A DNA stretch of 64,000 nucleotides from Pedobacter sp. (GTDB lineage: Bacteria; Bacteroidota; Bacteroidia; Sphingobacteriales; Sphingobacteriaceae): positions 1-64,000 of the forward strand of contig SSFR01000017.1 in NCBI GenBank assembly GCA_008015505.1. Direction: 5' to 3'. Below are positions 43,231-51,262 of this stretch, one piece after another. Below the pieces are notes generated by a model. It was given only the letters and a program-made list of their open reading frames with translations. It did not search any database and was not told where the DNA came from. Position 1 is the first letter of the stretch; each line of letters opens with the position of its first letter. A program made the translations under genes and the position numbers.

Positions 43231-46200
43231 ATGAATAATCATCAAATTTTTCATTCAGATTCTCCATCAAGATGGAATAGGTTTAAATGGTCTAGTCGGT
43301 TTATATTATTGATCATTGTATTGATCTTGGTTTCGGTCATTGTTACAATTAACTCTAAAAAATATCCCAAACTGCCCGATTTGAGTCATGTTCAAGCGAT
43401 CTCTAAGAGAGATCTCGAAAAGATTCGGCAATCAGCTAGATATAAAGAGTTCAAAATCCAAAAAAAAGAACTTCTTGCACTAGAGCGACATAAAATTCAA
43501 CATAAGCGAATACATCCAGTTAATAATAAAAAGCGTCTCAATGTAGGCTTTTTCGTTGCCTGGGATCCACAATCATACACTTCACTTAATGATCATATTG
43601 GAAAATTAGATGTGGTTGTCCCTGAGTTTTTTTTCTTAAATCCTGGCACCGGTTCTCTCATGTCGGCGATTGATACAGCTGTACTCAAGCTGGTGAAAAA
43701 GCATAAAAAGAAACTGATTGCTTCTGTAAAGAATACCACCGACCAGGGCTGGGATGGAAAAGCTGTTCACAAATTAATTAGTTCAGTTTCCAAGAGGACC
43801 AATTTCATCGATCAGCTTGTAAAGCAACTAGAAACGTATCAATTAGATGGAGTAAATATCGATTTTGAAAATTTAGTTGAAAATTCAGATGAGAATCTTA
43901 TCGCTTTTCAGAAACAGCTCTATGAAACCTTACATGCAAAAGGTTTCATAGTTACGCAAGACGTGTCCCCGGGCAATGCAGACTATAATATTGATATTCT
44001 TCAAAAATATAACGATTACTTGTTTCTCATGGCCTATGATCAGCATTCGGAGTTGAGTAATCCTGGAGATATTGCACATCAGCGGTGGGTAGAGAAGCAG
44101 CTGGATTTTTTTTGTCGGAGAATACCTAGCGAAAAAATTATCGTGTGTATTGCAGGTTACGGCTACGATTGGCCTCAAAATGGAGTTGGGAAGCCAGTAA
44201 CTTACGAACAGGCTATCAGTATTGCTCAGCAAAATCGGAGTAAGGTGTTTTTTGATTCGGGCTCTGCCAATTTGCATTATACGTATTACGATTCTCGAGG
44301 TGTAATACACACGGTATACTTTACAGATGCGGCGAGTAATTTTAATATTATTCGTATGGCCGATGATTGGGAAACAGGAGGAGTTGCTTTGTGGCGTCTA
44401 GGTTCAGAAGACTCTCGATTATGGAAGTTCATTGGTAATGATTTATCGATAGATACTTTGCAAAAGAAGGGCTTTGATATGAAGCGTCTGACCAATATCG
44501 AGCTTAATAATCGGGTAGATTATATTGGTGACGGCGAAATATTGGATCTGGTCTCGACCCCTACGGATGGAAGGTTAACTGTTAATATGGACGCTAAAAG
44601 TCATATGGTTGTGGATCAGCAGTACGTTGAATTACCCACAAGGTATGTAATCAAACGTTTTGGTCAAGCTGAAAAGAAAGTAGTTTTAACGTTTGACGAT
44701 GGTCCCGATCCGGTTTACACCCCTCAGATTCTAGATATTCTTAAAGAGAAAAGGGTGCCTGCTTCATTCTTTGTGGTGGGGGTGATGGCTGAGCAGAATA
44801 TTCCCATCCTACAACGAATAGCTGATGAAGGGTACGAGATTGGAAATCATACTTTTTTTCATCCAGATCTGTCCAAAGTCAGTACGGCTAGGGTTAATTT
44901 TGAGCTTAATGCCACGCGTAAACTAGTTGAATGTGTAACTGGCCGAAGTACCATTTTGTTTAGGCCTCCATATAATGCAGATGCAGAACCCCAAACTGCG
45001 GCAGAGGTGATTCCTGTTGCACAAAGTAGAAAAGAAAACTATATCAACGTAGGAAAGACTATTGATACCCGAGACTGGGAAAAAGAGATTAATGCGGATA
45101 GTATTTTTAATCGGGTACTGAAACAACAGGATAATGGAAGTATCATCTTACTTCATGATGCAGGAGGGGATCGTTCGGCAACGGTAGAGGCATTACCTCG
45201 AATTATCGATTTTTTTCATAAAAAAGGATATCAGTTTACAACTATTGCCGATATATTGGGTAAAAAGAAGGCTGACATTATGCCCGAGGTAAGTGACGAA
45301 TCAGGAGGATGGATGGGGACTGCCAATGCGCTCTTTGTGCAAGCATTGTTTTATATGGGTAATTTTCTTTATTGCGCATTTATTGTGGCCATTATATTGG
45401 CACTGATGCGTATTCTGGTCGTGGGTTATTTGGCTTTAGTGAAATATAATCAAGAGAAAAAGACAAAGCCTAGCAAAAATAAAGACCTTCCTCCAGTGAG
45501 CATTCTGATTCCTGCTTATAATGAGGAAATCACAGCAATTCAAACTATTGAAAGTTTATTAAAGATTCATTATCCTATTTTCGAAATTGTATTTATAGAT
45601 GATGGATCTATGGATGGAACTTTTGAATTAGTGCAACGTGTTTTTTTGAATCATCCATCAGTTCGTGTACTGAGCAAGCCGAATGGCGGTAAGGCTTCAG
45701 CACTTAATTTGGGTATTGCCCAGGCTAAATATGAATATCTGATTTGTATTGATGCAGATACCCAGTTGCATCCAGATGCGATTCTACATCTTTTAAGCAG
45801 TTTTGATCATGAGGTAGGGGCAGTAGCCGGGACAGTTAAAGTGGGAAATGAGGTAAACATCCTTACCAAATGGCAATCCATCGAGTACATTACTAGTCAA
45901 AATATGGATAGACGCGCATTTGACGTCCTCAATAGTATCACTGTAGTGCCAGGCGCAATCGGAGCTTTTAGAAAAGAAGCGATCGAGCAAGTGGGAGGCT
46001 TTACTAGTGATACGCTTGCTGAAGACTGTGATTTGACGATGCGCATTCTCAAAGGGGGGTATATTGTTAAAAATTGCTCAAAAGCTATTGCTTATACTGA
46101 GGCTCCAGAGACATTTCATATGTTTTTGAAGCAGCGATTTAGGTGGAGTTTTGGCGTGATACAAAGTTTTTGGAAGAATCGGGATACCCTTTTTCGGAAG

Positions 46201-46641
46201 GCATATGGGTATTTTGGTATGGTTGGGATGCCCAATATTCTCATTTTTCAAATTATTCTTCCACTTTTTGCGCCTTTGGCTGACTTGTTTATGTTAAGTG
46301 CAGTCATTGGTGAAGTGGTGGGACTATTTTTTGCTGATTCACTCAACTTGTCGACTATTTACTCAAGTTTTTCGCTGGAGACTAGTTTTGGGCAGGTATT
46401 GGCTTACTATCTGGTTTTTGTTATTGTTGATATTTTATTTGCAATGCTGGCATTTAGACTAGAAGGGGAGCCTTATAAGAAGTTGGTCTATATTATTCCT
46501 CAGCGCTTTTTATGGAGGCAATTGATGTATTATGTGCTTTTCAAGTCGATTGGAAAGGCATTAAAGGGCGAAATAGGGGGATGGGGTACTTTAAAACGAA
46601 CGGGAAATGTGAAAGCAGTTATGGAAGCTGTGGACCAATAA
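43231..46641 (+). CDS. tri-domain glycan protein: GH18-like + NodB polysaccharide deacetylase + processive GT2
   Basis: 1136 aa; DGVNIDFENL (GH18 DxxDxDxE), LTFDDGPDPVYTP (NodB), IDADTQLHPDA/EDCDLTMRI/QRFRW (GT2), C-terminal TM helices. Confidence 0.9.
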   Translation: MNNHQIFHSDSPSRWNRFKWSSRFILLIIVLILVSVIVTINSKKYPKLPDLSHVQAISKRDLEKIRQSARYKEFKIQKKELLALERHKIQHKRIHPVNNKKRLNVGFFVAWDPQSYTSLNDHIGKLDVVVPEFFFLNPGTGSLMSAIDTAVLKLVKKHKKKLIASVKNTTDQGWDGKAVHKLISSVSKRTNFIDQLVKQLETYQLDGVNIDFENLVENSDENLIAFQKQLYETLHAKGFIVTQDVSPGNADYNIDILQKYNDYLFLMAYDQHSELSNPGDIAHQRWVEKQLDFFCRRIPSEKIIVCIAGYGYDWPQNGVGKPVTYEQAISIAQQNRSKVFFDSGSANLHYTYYDSRGVIHTVYFTDAASNFNIIRMADDWETGGVALWRLGSEDSRLWKFIGNDLSIDTLQKKGFDMKRLTNIELNNRVDYIGDGEILDLVSTPTDGRLTVNMDAKSHMVVDQQYVELPTRYVIKRFGQAEKKVVLTFDDGPDPVYTPQILDILKEKRVPASFFVVGVMAEQNIPILQRIADEGYEIGNHTFFHPDLSKVSTARVNFELNATRKLVECVTGRSTILFRPPYNADAEPQTAAEVIPVAQSRKENYINVGKTIDTRDWEKEINADSIFNRVLKQQDNGSIILLHDAGGDRSATVEALPRIIDFFHKKGYQFTTIADILGKKKADIMPEVSDESGGWMGTANALFVQALFYMGNFLYCAFIVAIILALMRILVVGYLALVKYNQEKKTKPSKNKDLPPVSILIPAYNEEITAIQTIESLLKIHYPIFEIVFIDDGSMDGTFELVQRVFLNHPSVRVLSKPNGGKASALNLGIAQAKYEYLICIDADTQLHPDAILHLLSSFDHEVGAVAGTVKVGNEVNILTKWQSIEYITSQNMDRRAFDVLNSITVVPGAIGAFRKEAIEQVGGFTSDTLAEDCDLTMRILKGGYIVKNCSKAIAYTEAPETFHMFLKQRFRWSFGVIQSFWKNRDTLFRKAYGYFGMVGMPNILIFQIILPLFAPLADLFMLSAVIGEVVGLFFADSLNLSTIYSSFSLETSFGQVLAYYLVFVIVDILFAMLAFRLEGEPYKKLVYIIPQRFLWRQLMYYVLFKSIGKALKGEIGGWGTLKRTGNVKAVMEAVDQ

Positions 46642-46743
46642 CTAGAAAGAGAGGAGGGAATTATGTTGCTACTTTTTAGTACAGGAAGGATTTATATATG
46701 TCTTTTCGTGCCAAAATGTGTGATGGCATAATAGTCTCATCCT

Positions 46744-47020
46744 CTAGATAAAAACTATTCGATGGTCTTCTATTTTTATGCGATAGACATTCTTATAGCT
46801 GACTATCTTTCTTGCTTTTTTCTTATAGTTTCTATAATTGATGGTATGAGCTTTAGCTCTTCCTCTTTTCTTTCCTTCTTCCATAGCAATTGACTATTGC
46901 TTTATCTTCTTCTGTTAACTCAATGCTACTAAGCTTAAATTCTAAAGCCCTTGCCATTTCTAAGAAAAGCATCTTATGTTTTTCTTTTACATTTTCTAAG
47001 ACAAGTCTAATATCTGAAAT
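46744..47020 (-). pseudogene. decayed antitoxin + RelE/ParE-like toxin C-terminal remnant
   Basis: Minus strand VLENVKEKHKMLFLEMARALEFKLSSIELTEEDKAIV..., frameshift to AMEEGKKRGRAKAH..., ending in YKNVYRIKIEDHRIVFI*, resembling the RelE-family YRIRxGDYRIxY end. Confidence 0.4.
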
Positions 47021-47074
47021 TTACCAATTTTATCCCGATTAAACCAATGTGAAAAAGACCCTACTGCCAAATAT

Positions 47075-48565
47075 TTACAGAATAGGATGCGTTTTGAGAA
47101 AGTGAATGGACCCAGCAATGTCATTAGCTAAATAATGATCCTCAGGCTGATGGGAGACAAACTCACGATATGTTTCAACGAGCCGTTCTAATTCTGGAGA
47201 AGTTTTCAAGGGTCTTCTAAAAGTCAAGGCTTGGGCAGCAGTCAAAAGTTCGATGGCCAGAATACGTTCTACATTGTTTAGTATTCGGAGGCATTTAGTA
47301 GCGGCATTTGCTCCCATACTTACATGATCTTCTTGTCCATTACTCGAAACGATTGAATCAACAGAGGCAGGTGTGGCTAATTGTTTGTTTTCACTGGCAA
47401 TTGATGCTGCTGTGTACTGGGGGATCATTAATCCTGAATTTAAACCTGCATTTTTAACCAAAAAATTGGGTAGATCACGTTGACCCGAGATAAGTTGAAA
47501 GGTCCGTCGTTCAGATATAGCACCCCATTCTGCTAAAGCGATACCTAAAAAATCGAGTGCTAAAGCAAGGGGTTGTCCATGAAAATTACCTGCTGAAATA
47601 ATCTGATCATCGTCTGGAAAAATATTCGGATTATCTGTCACTGCGTTAATTTCCGTCTCAAAAATTGTGCGTACATAGTTTAAGGTGTCTTTGCTAGCCC
47701 CATGAACTTGTGGCATGCAACGAAAGGAATAGGGATCTTGGACTTGTTTGTTTCCCTGCTTGATCAATTGGCTGCCTGCTAATAACTGGAATAGGTAGCT
47801 GGCTGTTGCTTGTTGACCTTGATGAGGCCGAATGGCATGGCTCAAGGGCTTAAATGGATCAATTCGGCAATTGAAAACATCAGCGGAAAGTGCGCCAATG
47901 GTATCTGCCCACTTGGATAGGCGTTCTGTATTTAGTAAGATATGTACCCCATAGGCTGTCATAAACTGGGTTCCATTGATCAATGCCAATCCTTCTTTTG
48001 CGTGTAGTTGCAATGGCTCCAAATCATTTTGAGTGAGCCAAATGGCGGTATCTACTGGAATATCATGGTCATTTATCCAAACTTCTCCTTCGCCTATCAA
48101 GGGTAGTGTAAGATGTGCTAATGGTGCTAAATCGCCGGAAGCACCTAAAGATCCCTGGGTATAAATGACAGGAAGTATGCCTTCATTATACATCAATATC
48201 AAACGTTCCACAGTTTGTAGGCAAACACCTGAATGACCATAGGATAGTGATTGGATCTTCAGTAATAACATCCATTGGATAATGTCTTTGGGAACCAAAT
48301 CACCTGTGCCACAAGCATGAGAAAGTAGGATGTTGTGTTGGAGCTGGCTTAATTGATCATCAGGAATGATGACATTTTGTAAATAACCAAAACCCGTATT
48401 AATGCCATAGATTGGACTGGAACTTTTGTTGAGTTTCTGGTCTAGGTACTGGCGACAGCTTGAAATAGCTTCTTCTGATCTTGGGCTTAGTGTTAGCCTT
48501 TTTTTATGTATCTGTCGCAGTGTAGAAAGAGATAAGATCTTGGAACCTATGGAAAAATGAGACAT
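47075..48565 (-). CDS. hutH: histidine ammonia-lyase
   Basis: GSLGASGDLAPLAHL (MIO Ala-Ser-Gly), NLLSHACGTGD, GNFHGQPLALALDF. Confidence 0.92.
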   Translation of the reverse strand: MSHFSIGSKILSLSTLRQIHKKRLTLSPRSEEAISSCRQYLDQKLNKSSSPIYGINTGFGYLQNVIIPDDQLSQLQHNILLSHACGTGDLVPKDIIQWMLLLKIQSLSYGHSGVCLQTVERLILMYNEGILPVIYTQGSLGASGDLAPLAHLTLPLIGEGEVWINDHDIPVDTAIWLTQNDLEPLQLHAKEGLALINGTQFMTAYGVHILLNTERLSKWADTIGALSADVFNCRIDPFKPLSHAIRPHQGQQATASYLFQLLAGSQLIKQGNKQVQDPYSFRCMPQVHGASKDTLNYVRTIFETEINAVTDNPNIFPDDDQIISAGNFHGQPLALALDFLGIALAEWGAISERRTFQLISGQRDLPNFLVKNAGLNSGLMIPQYTAASIASENKQLATPASVDSIVSSNGQEDHVSMGANAATKCLRILNNVERILAIELLTAAQALTFRRPLKTSPELERLVETYREFVSHQPEDHYLANDIAGSIHFLKTHPIL

Positions 48566-48608
48566 AAAACTTTAGGTGAATAATTGATACTAGGCTTATA
48601 GATATATA

Positions 48609-48641
48609 AAAGCTCAGATTTGACACACAAATCTGAGCTTT
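48609..48641 (-). terminator. perfect 14-bp hairpin, likely terminator of the SDR gene
   Basis: AAAGCTCAGATTTG-ACACA-CAAATCTGAGCTTT. Confidence 0.65.
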
Positions 48642-48670
48642 AGTGCAAGTGGTACTAAATACTGAAAATT

Positions 48671-49582
48671 TCAGGATGTGACAAGCTGTTTGCCACTAGC
48701 TGCACGAGTCATTTGCTCTAGCATATCCCACATTTCAGGGGCAATCATTTCTAAACCATTAAATTGACCTGCTCCTTGTAACCATTCGCCTCCATCAATG
48801 GTGATGACATCGCCATTGATGTATCCCGAAAAATCAGATAACATAAAGGCAGCTAGATTAGCCAATTCTTGATGGTCGCCAATTCGTTTTAATGGTACTC
48901 GGTTTTTGAAATCAAATTTTTTAGCCAGATCGCCAGGTAAAAGTCGGTCCCAAGCACCTTTAGTTGGGAAAGGTCCAGGAGCAATAGCATTGGTCCGGAT
49001 GCCGTATTTGCCCCACTCTACGGCCAATGATCGTGTCAAAGCCAATACACCGCCCTTAGCACAAGCCGAAGGAACGACATAGCCCGATCCAGTAAATGCA
49101 TAGGTCGTGATGATATTGAGGATGGAGCCTGGGTGCTTTTCTTTGATCCAGTGTTTGCCAAAAGCTAATGTGCAGTTTACGGTTCCCTTAAGTACAATAT
49201 CAATGATAGATGAAAAAGCATTGGCGGAAAGTCGTTCAGTGGGTGATATAAAATTTCCTGCTGCATTGTTTAATAAACCATGTACCTGGCCAAAAGTAGC
49301 TAGTGTTTGTTTTAGGACGTGATCTACTTCATCTGTATTACGTACATCGCAGGAAATGGCAAGCACTTTGTTGCCTGTTGTTTGTTCAATTTCTTGGGCT
49401 GTTTTTTGAAGTACATCTAGCTTTCTGCTGGTTATGACTAGGTTGGCGCCTAGTTGGGAAAGATAAGTCCCCATGGATTTACCAAGTCCAGTGCCCCCAC
49501 CTGTGATGACAATCGTTTTCCCTTTAAATGCATCATCTCTTAGCATTCCATCTATGCTTGTTTTTTTTGCTGTATTACTCAT
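48671..49582 (-). CDS. SDR-family oxidoreductase (2,4-dienoyl-CoA reductase-like)
   Basis: IVITGGGTGLGKSMGTYLSQLGANL, NNAAGNF, IRTNAIAPGPF. Confidence 0.88.
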   Translation of the reverse strand: MSNTAKKTSIDGMLRDDAFKGKTIVITGGGTGLGKSMGTYLSQLGANLVITSRKLDVLQKTAQEIEQTTGNKVLAISCDVRNTDEVDHVLKQTLATFGQVHGLLNNAAGNFISPTERLSANAFSSIIDIVLKGTVNCTLAFGKHWIKEKHPGSILNIITTYAFTGSGYVVPSACAKGGVLALTRSLAVEWGKYGIRTNAIAPGPFPTKGAWDRLLPGDLAKKFDFKNRVPLKRIGDHQELANLAAFMLSDFSGYINGDVITIDGGEWLQGAGQFNGLEMIAPEMWDMLEQMTRAASGKQLVTS

Positions 49583-49598
49583 GGTATTTTTAGTGTAC

Positions 49599-50369
49599 TT
49601 AAACGAGTTTGGGTGCTTTTAGGTTTTGAATAACGGTATTTAAAATGGATCGCGTACTTGGTGACCACCATTGTTTGAGTATGGCATCTAGGATTTCGGT
49701 TTGGTTGGTGCTTAATTGTTTTAAAAGTACTCTACGCAAATTGAGTTTGCTTTGTTGCCATACTGTCCAGTTTAGCTGAATATATTTTCTCATTTTATGC
49801 TCAGCTGTAGCTAAAAGTGCATCTGGTTGTACCAATTCGTTTACTAAGCCAACTTGTAAAGCTTCTTCTGCTTGCATGAGTTTGCCTTCCAATAGAAGTT
49901 GATAAGCAGGGCCCTGGCCTAACCAAAAAGCGTACAGATGAAAAATAGTTTCGGGAGCGATCAGACCTACTTGAACTTCATTTAGGCCAATGATGTGATG
50001 GCCTTCAGTCATAATCCGATAATCGGCGCATAGAGCTAGCACGCAACCCCCAGCTGGACTATGTCCACTAATGGCAGCGATAAGTGGTTTTTTGAAAGCA
50101 GTCATGGACGCAGTGAGATTCAAAAAACTATTCCAGAATTCTTTGATGTGATGATCGTCGTAATCGTACAGTTCGATTAGATCGAGACCAGCAGAAAAAA
50201 AACCTTCTTTGCCAGTAAGTATCATCCCACCAATGGTAGTATCATTTTCGATAGTTCGAATGGTTTGATTTAGTTCAGCAACCATTTCGGCATTGATGGC
50301 ATTGGATTTTCCACGATCGAGTGCGACCAGAGCAATTTTGTCTTTGACAGTGACTTTTAGTGTATTCAT
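49599..50369 (-). CDS. enoyl-CoA hydratase/isomerase family protein
   Basis: GKEGFFSAGLDLIEL, KPLIAAISGHSPAGGCVLALCADYRIM. Confidence 0.88.
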   Translation of the reverse strand: MNTLKVTVKDKIALVALDRGKSNAINAEMVAELNQTIRTIENDTTIGGMILTGKEGFFSAGLDLIELYDYDDHHIKEFWNSFLNLTASMTAFKKPLIAAISGHSPAGGCVLALCADYRIMTEGHHIIGLNEVQVGLIAPETIFHLYAFWLGQGPAYQLLLEGKLMQAEEALQVGLVNELVQPDALLATAEHKMRKYIQLNWTVWQQSKLNLRRVLLKQLSTNQTEILDAILKQWWSPSTRSILNTVIQNLKAPKLV

Positions 50370-50671
50370 TGGAATTTGTTTTTCCGGTAAAACTAAAATA
50401 TTCTTTGAAGAATAGTTAAGCGGTGTACTGTTTTGTTGAAATGGGTCAGGATTATAATATTATATATTTATGTTTAGATAATGTTTATTTAATATATTAT
50501 TAATATTAATATTATAATTAAATAAATTTTTAAAAACATTTTACTTAATTATTGCAAATCAAATTGTTAAAAGCGATCATTGCGCTCAAATTGCAAAATA
50601 TCCTCAAGAGGCCTATTGATGTATTTTTGCTTTTAATAATTAATTTATTTAAAAATTTAATTTAAAGTGTA

Positions 50672-50827
50672 ATGAAAAATCTAAAAGAGTTTGATGTTTT
50701 AGAAATGAGCACAGCTGAAATGAAAGTGTTAAGCGGTGGTGGCGGTTGGTTTGAAAGGGTATGGAATTGTACTAAGGAGACTGTAAAACAAATAATAAAA
50801 ACAGGAGGAGCTACGGTTCCTGCGTGA
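50672..50827 (+). CDS. double-glycine-leader small peptide, 51 aa
   Basis: MKNLKEFDVLEMSTAEMKVLSGGGGWFERVWNCTKETVKQIIKTGGATVPA; not in ORF track (too short); shares GGGGWFERVxNC with next ORF. Confidence 0.6.
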   Translation: MKNLKEFDVLEMSTAEMKVLSGGGGWFERVWNCTKETVKQIIKTGGATVPA

Positions 50828-50885
50828 TAGATAAACGCTGTTAGGTCTTATGTCAAAGGTTTAAAATCAATTAAAAATTGTAAAA

Positions 50886-51074
50886 ATGTCAAAAATAAAA
50901 AATGTAGAGATGTTGGATGTTCAAGAAATGAACATCGTTGAAATGAAGGAACAGAATGGTGGCGGTGGTTGGTTTGAAAGAGTTGCAAATTGTGCGCTAA
51001 AAGACATAAAGAAAATAGTAGAAAGAATAGTGACTACACCACCAGATGGAACATCTGGGCCTAGACGGGGTTAG
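50886..51074 (+). CDS. double-glycine-leader small peptide, 62 aa
   Basis: MSKIKNVEMLDVQEMNIVEMKEQNGGGGWFERVANCALKDIKKIVERIVTTPPDGTSGPRRG. Confidence 0.62.
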   Translation: MSKIKNVEMLDVQEMNIVEMKEQNGGGGWFERVANCALKDIKKIVERIVTTPPDGTSGPRRG

Positions 51075-51149
51075 ATATTGTGTGTAGCTCTGGGTCTTAT
51101 TCATTGATATTTCGATATAATCAGTGATTATATGGCTCTGGGGTTAAAT

Positions 51150-51190
51150 AAAGGCTAAGCTAAGTTTTCAGGCAAGGCTTAGCCTTTTTT
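51150..51190 (+). terminator. intrinsic terminator after GG-peptide pair
   Basis: AAAGGCTAAGC ... GCTTAGCCTTTTTT perfect 11-bp arms with T tract. Confidence 0.8.
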
Positions 51191-51262
51191 ATTGTGTTTT
51201 ATATCTTGATAATAGGGAGATTTTGACCAATCAAGCAATTATCCAAAAAAATCAAAAAGAAC

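Noticed and set aside
47075-48565. Isolated hutH as evidence for a specialised MIO-enzyme pathway (aryl/ammonia-lyase)
   Set aside because: Motifs (SHACGTGD, ASGDLAP) fit ordinary histidine ammonia-lyase; hut genes are often unlinked in Bacteroidetes.
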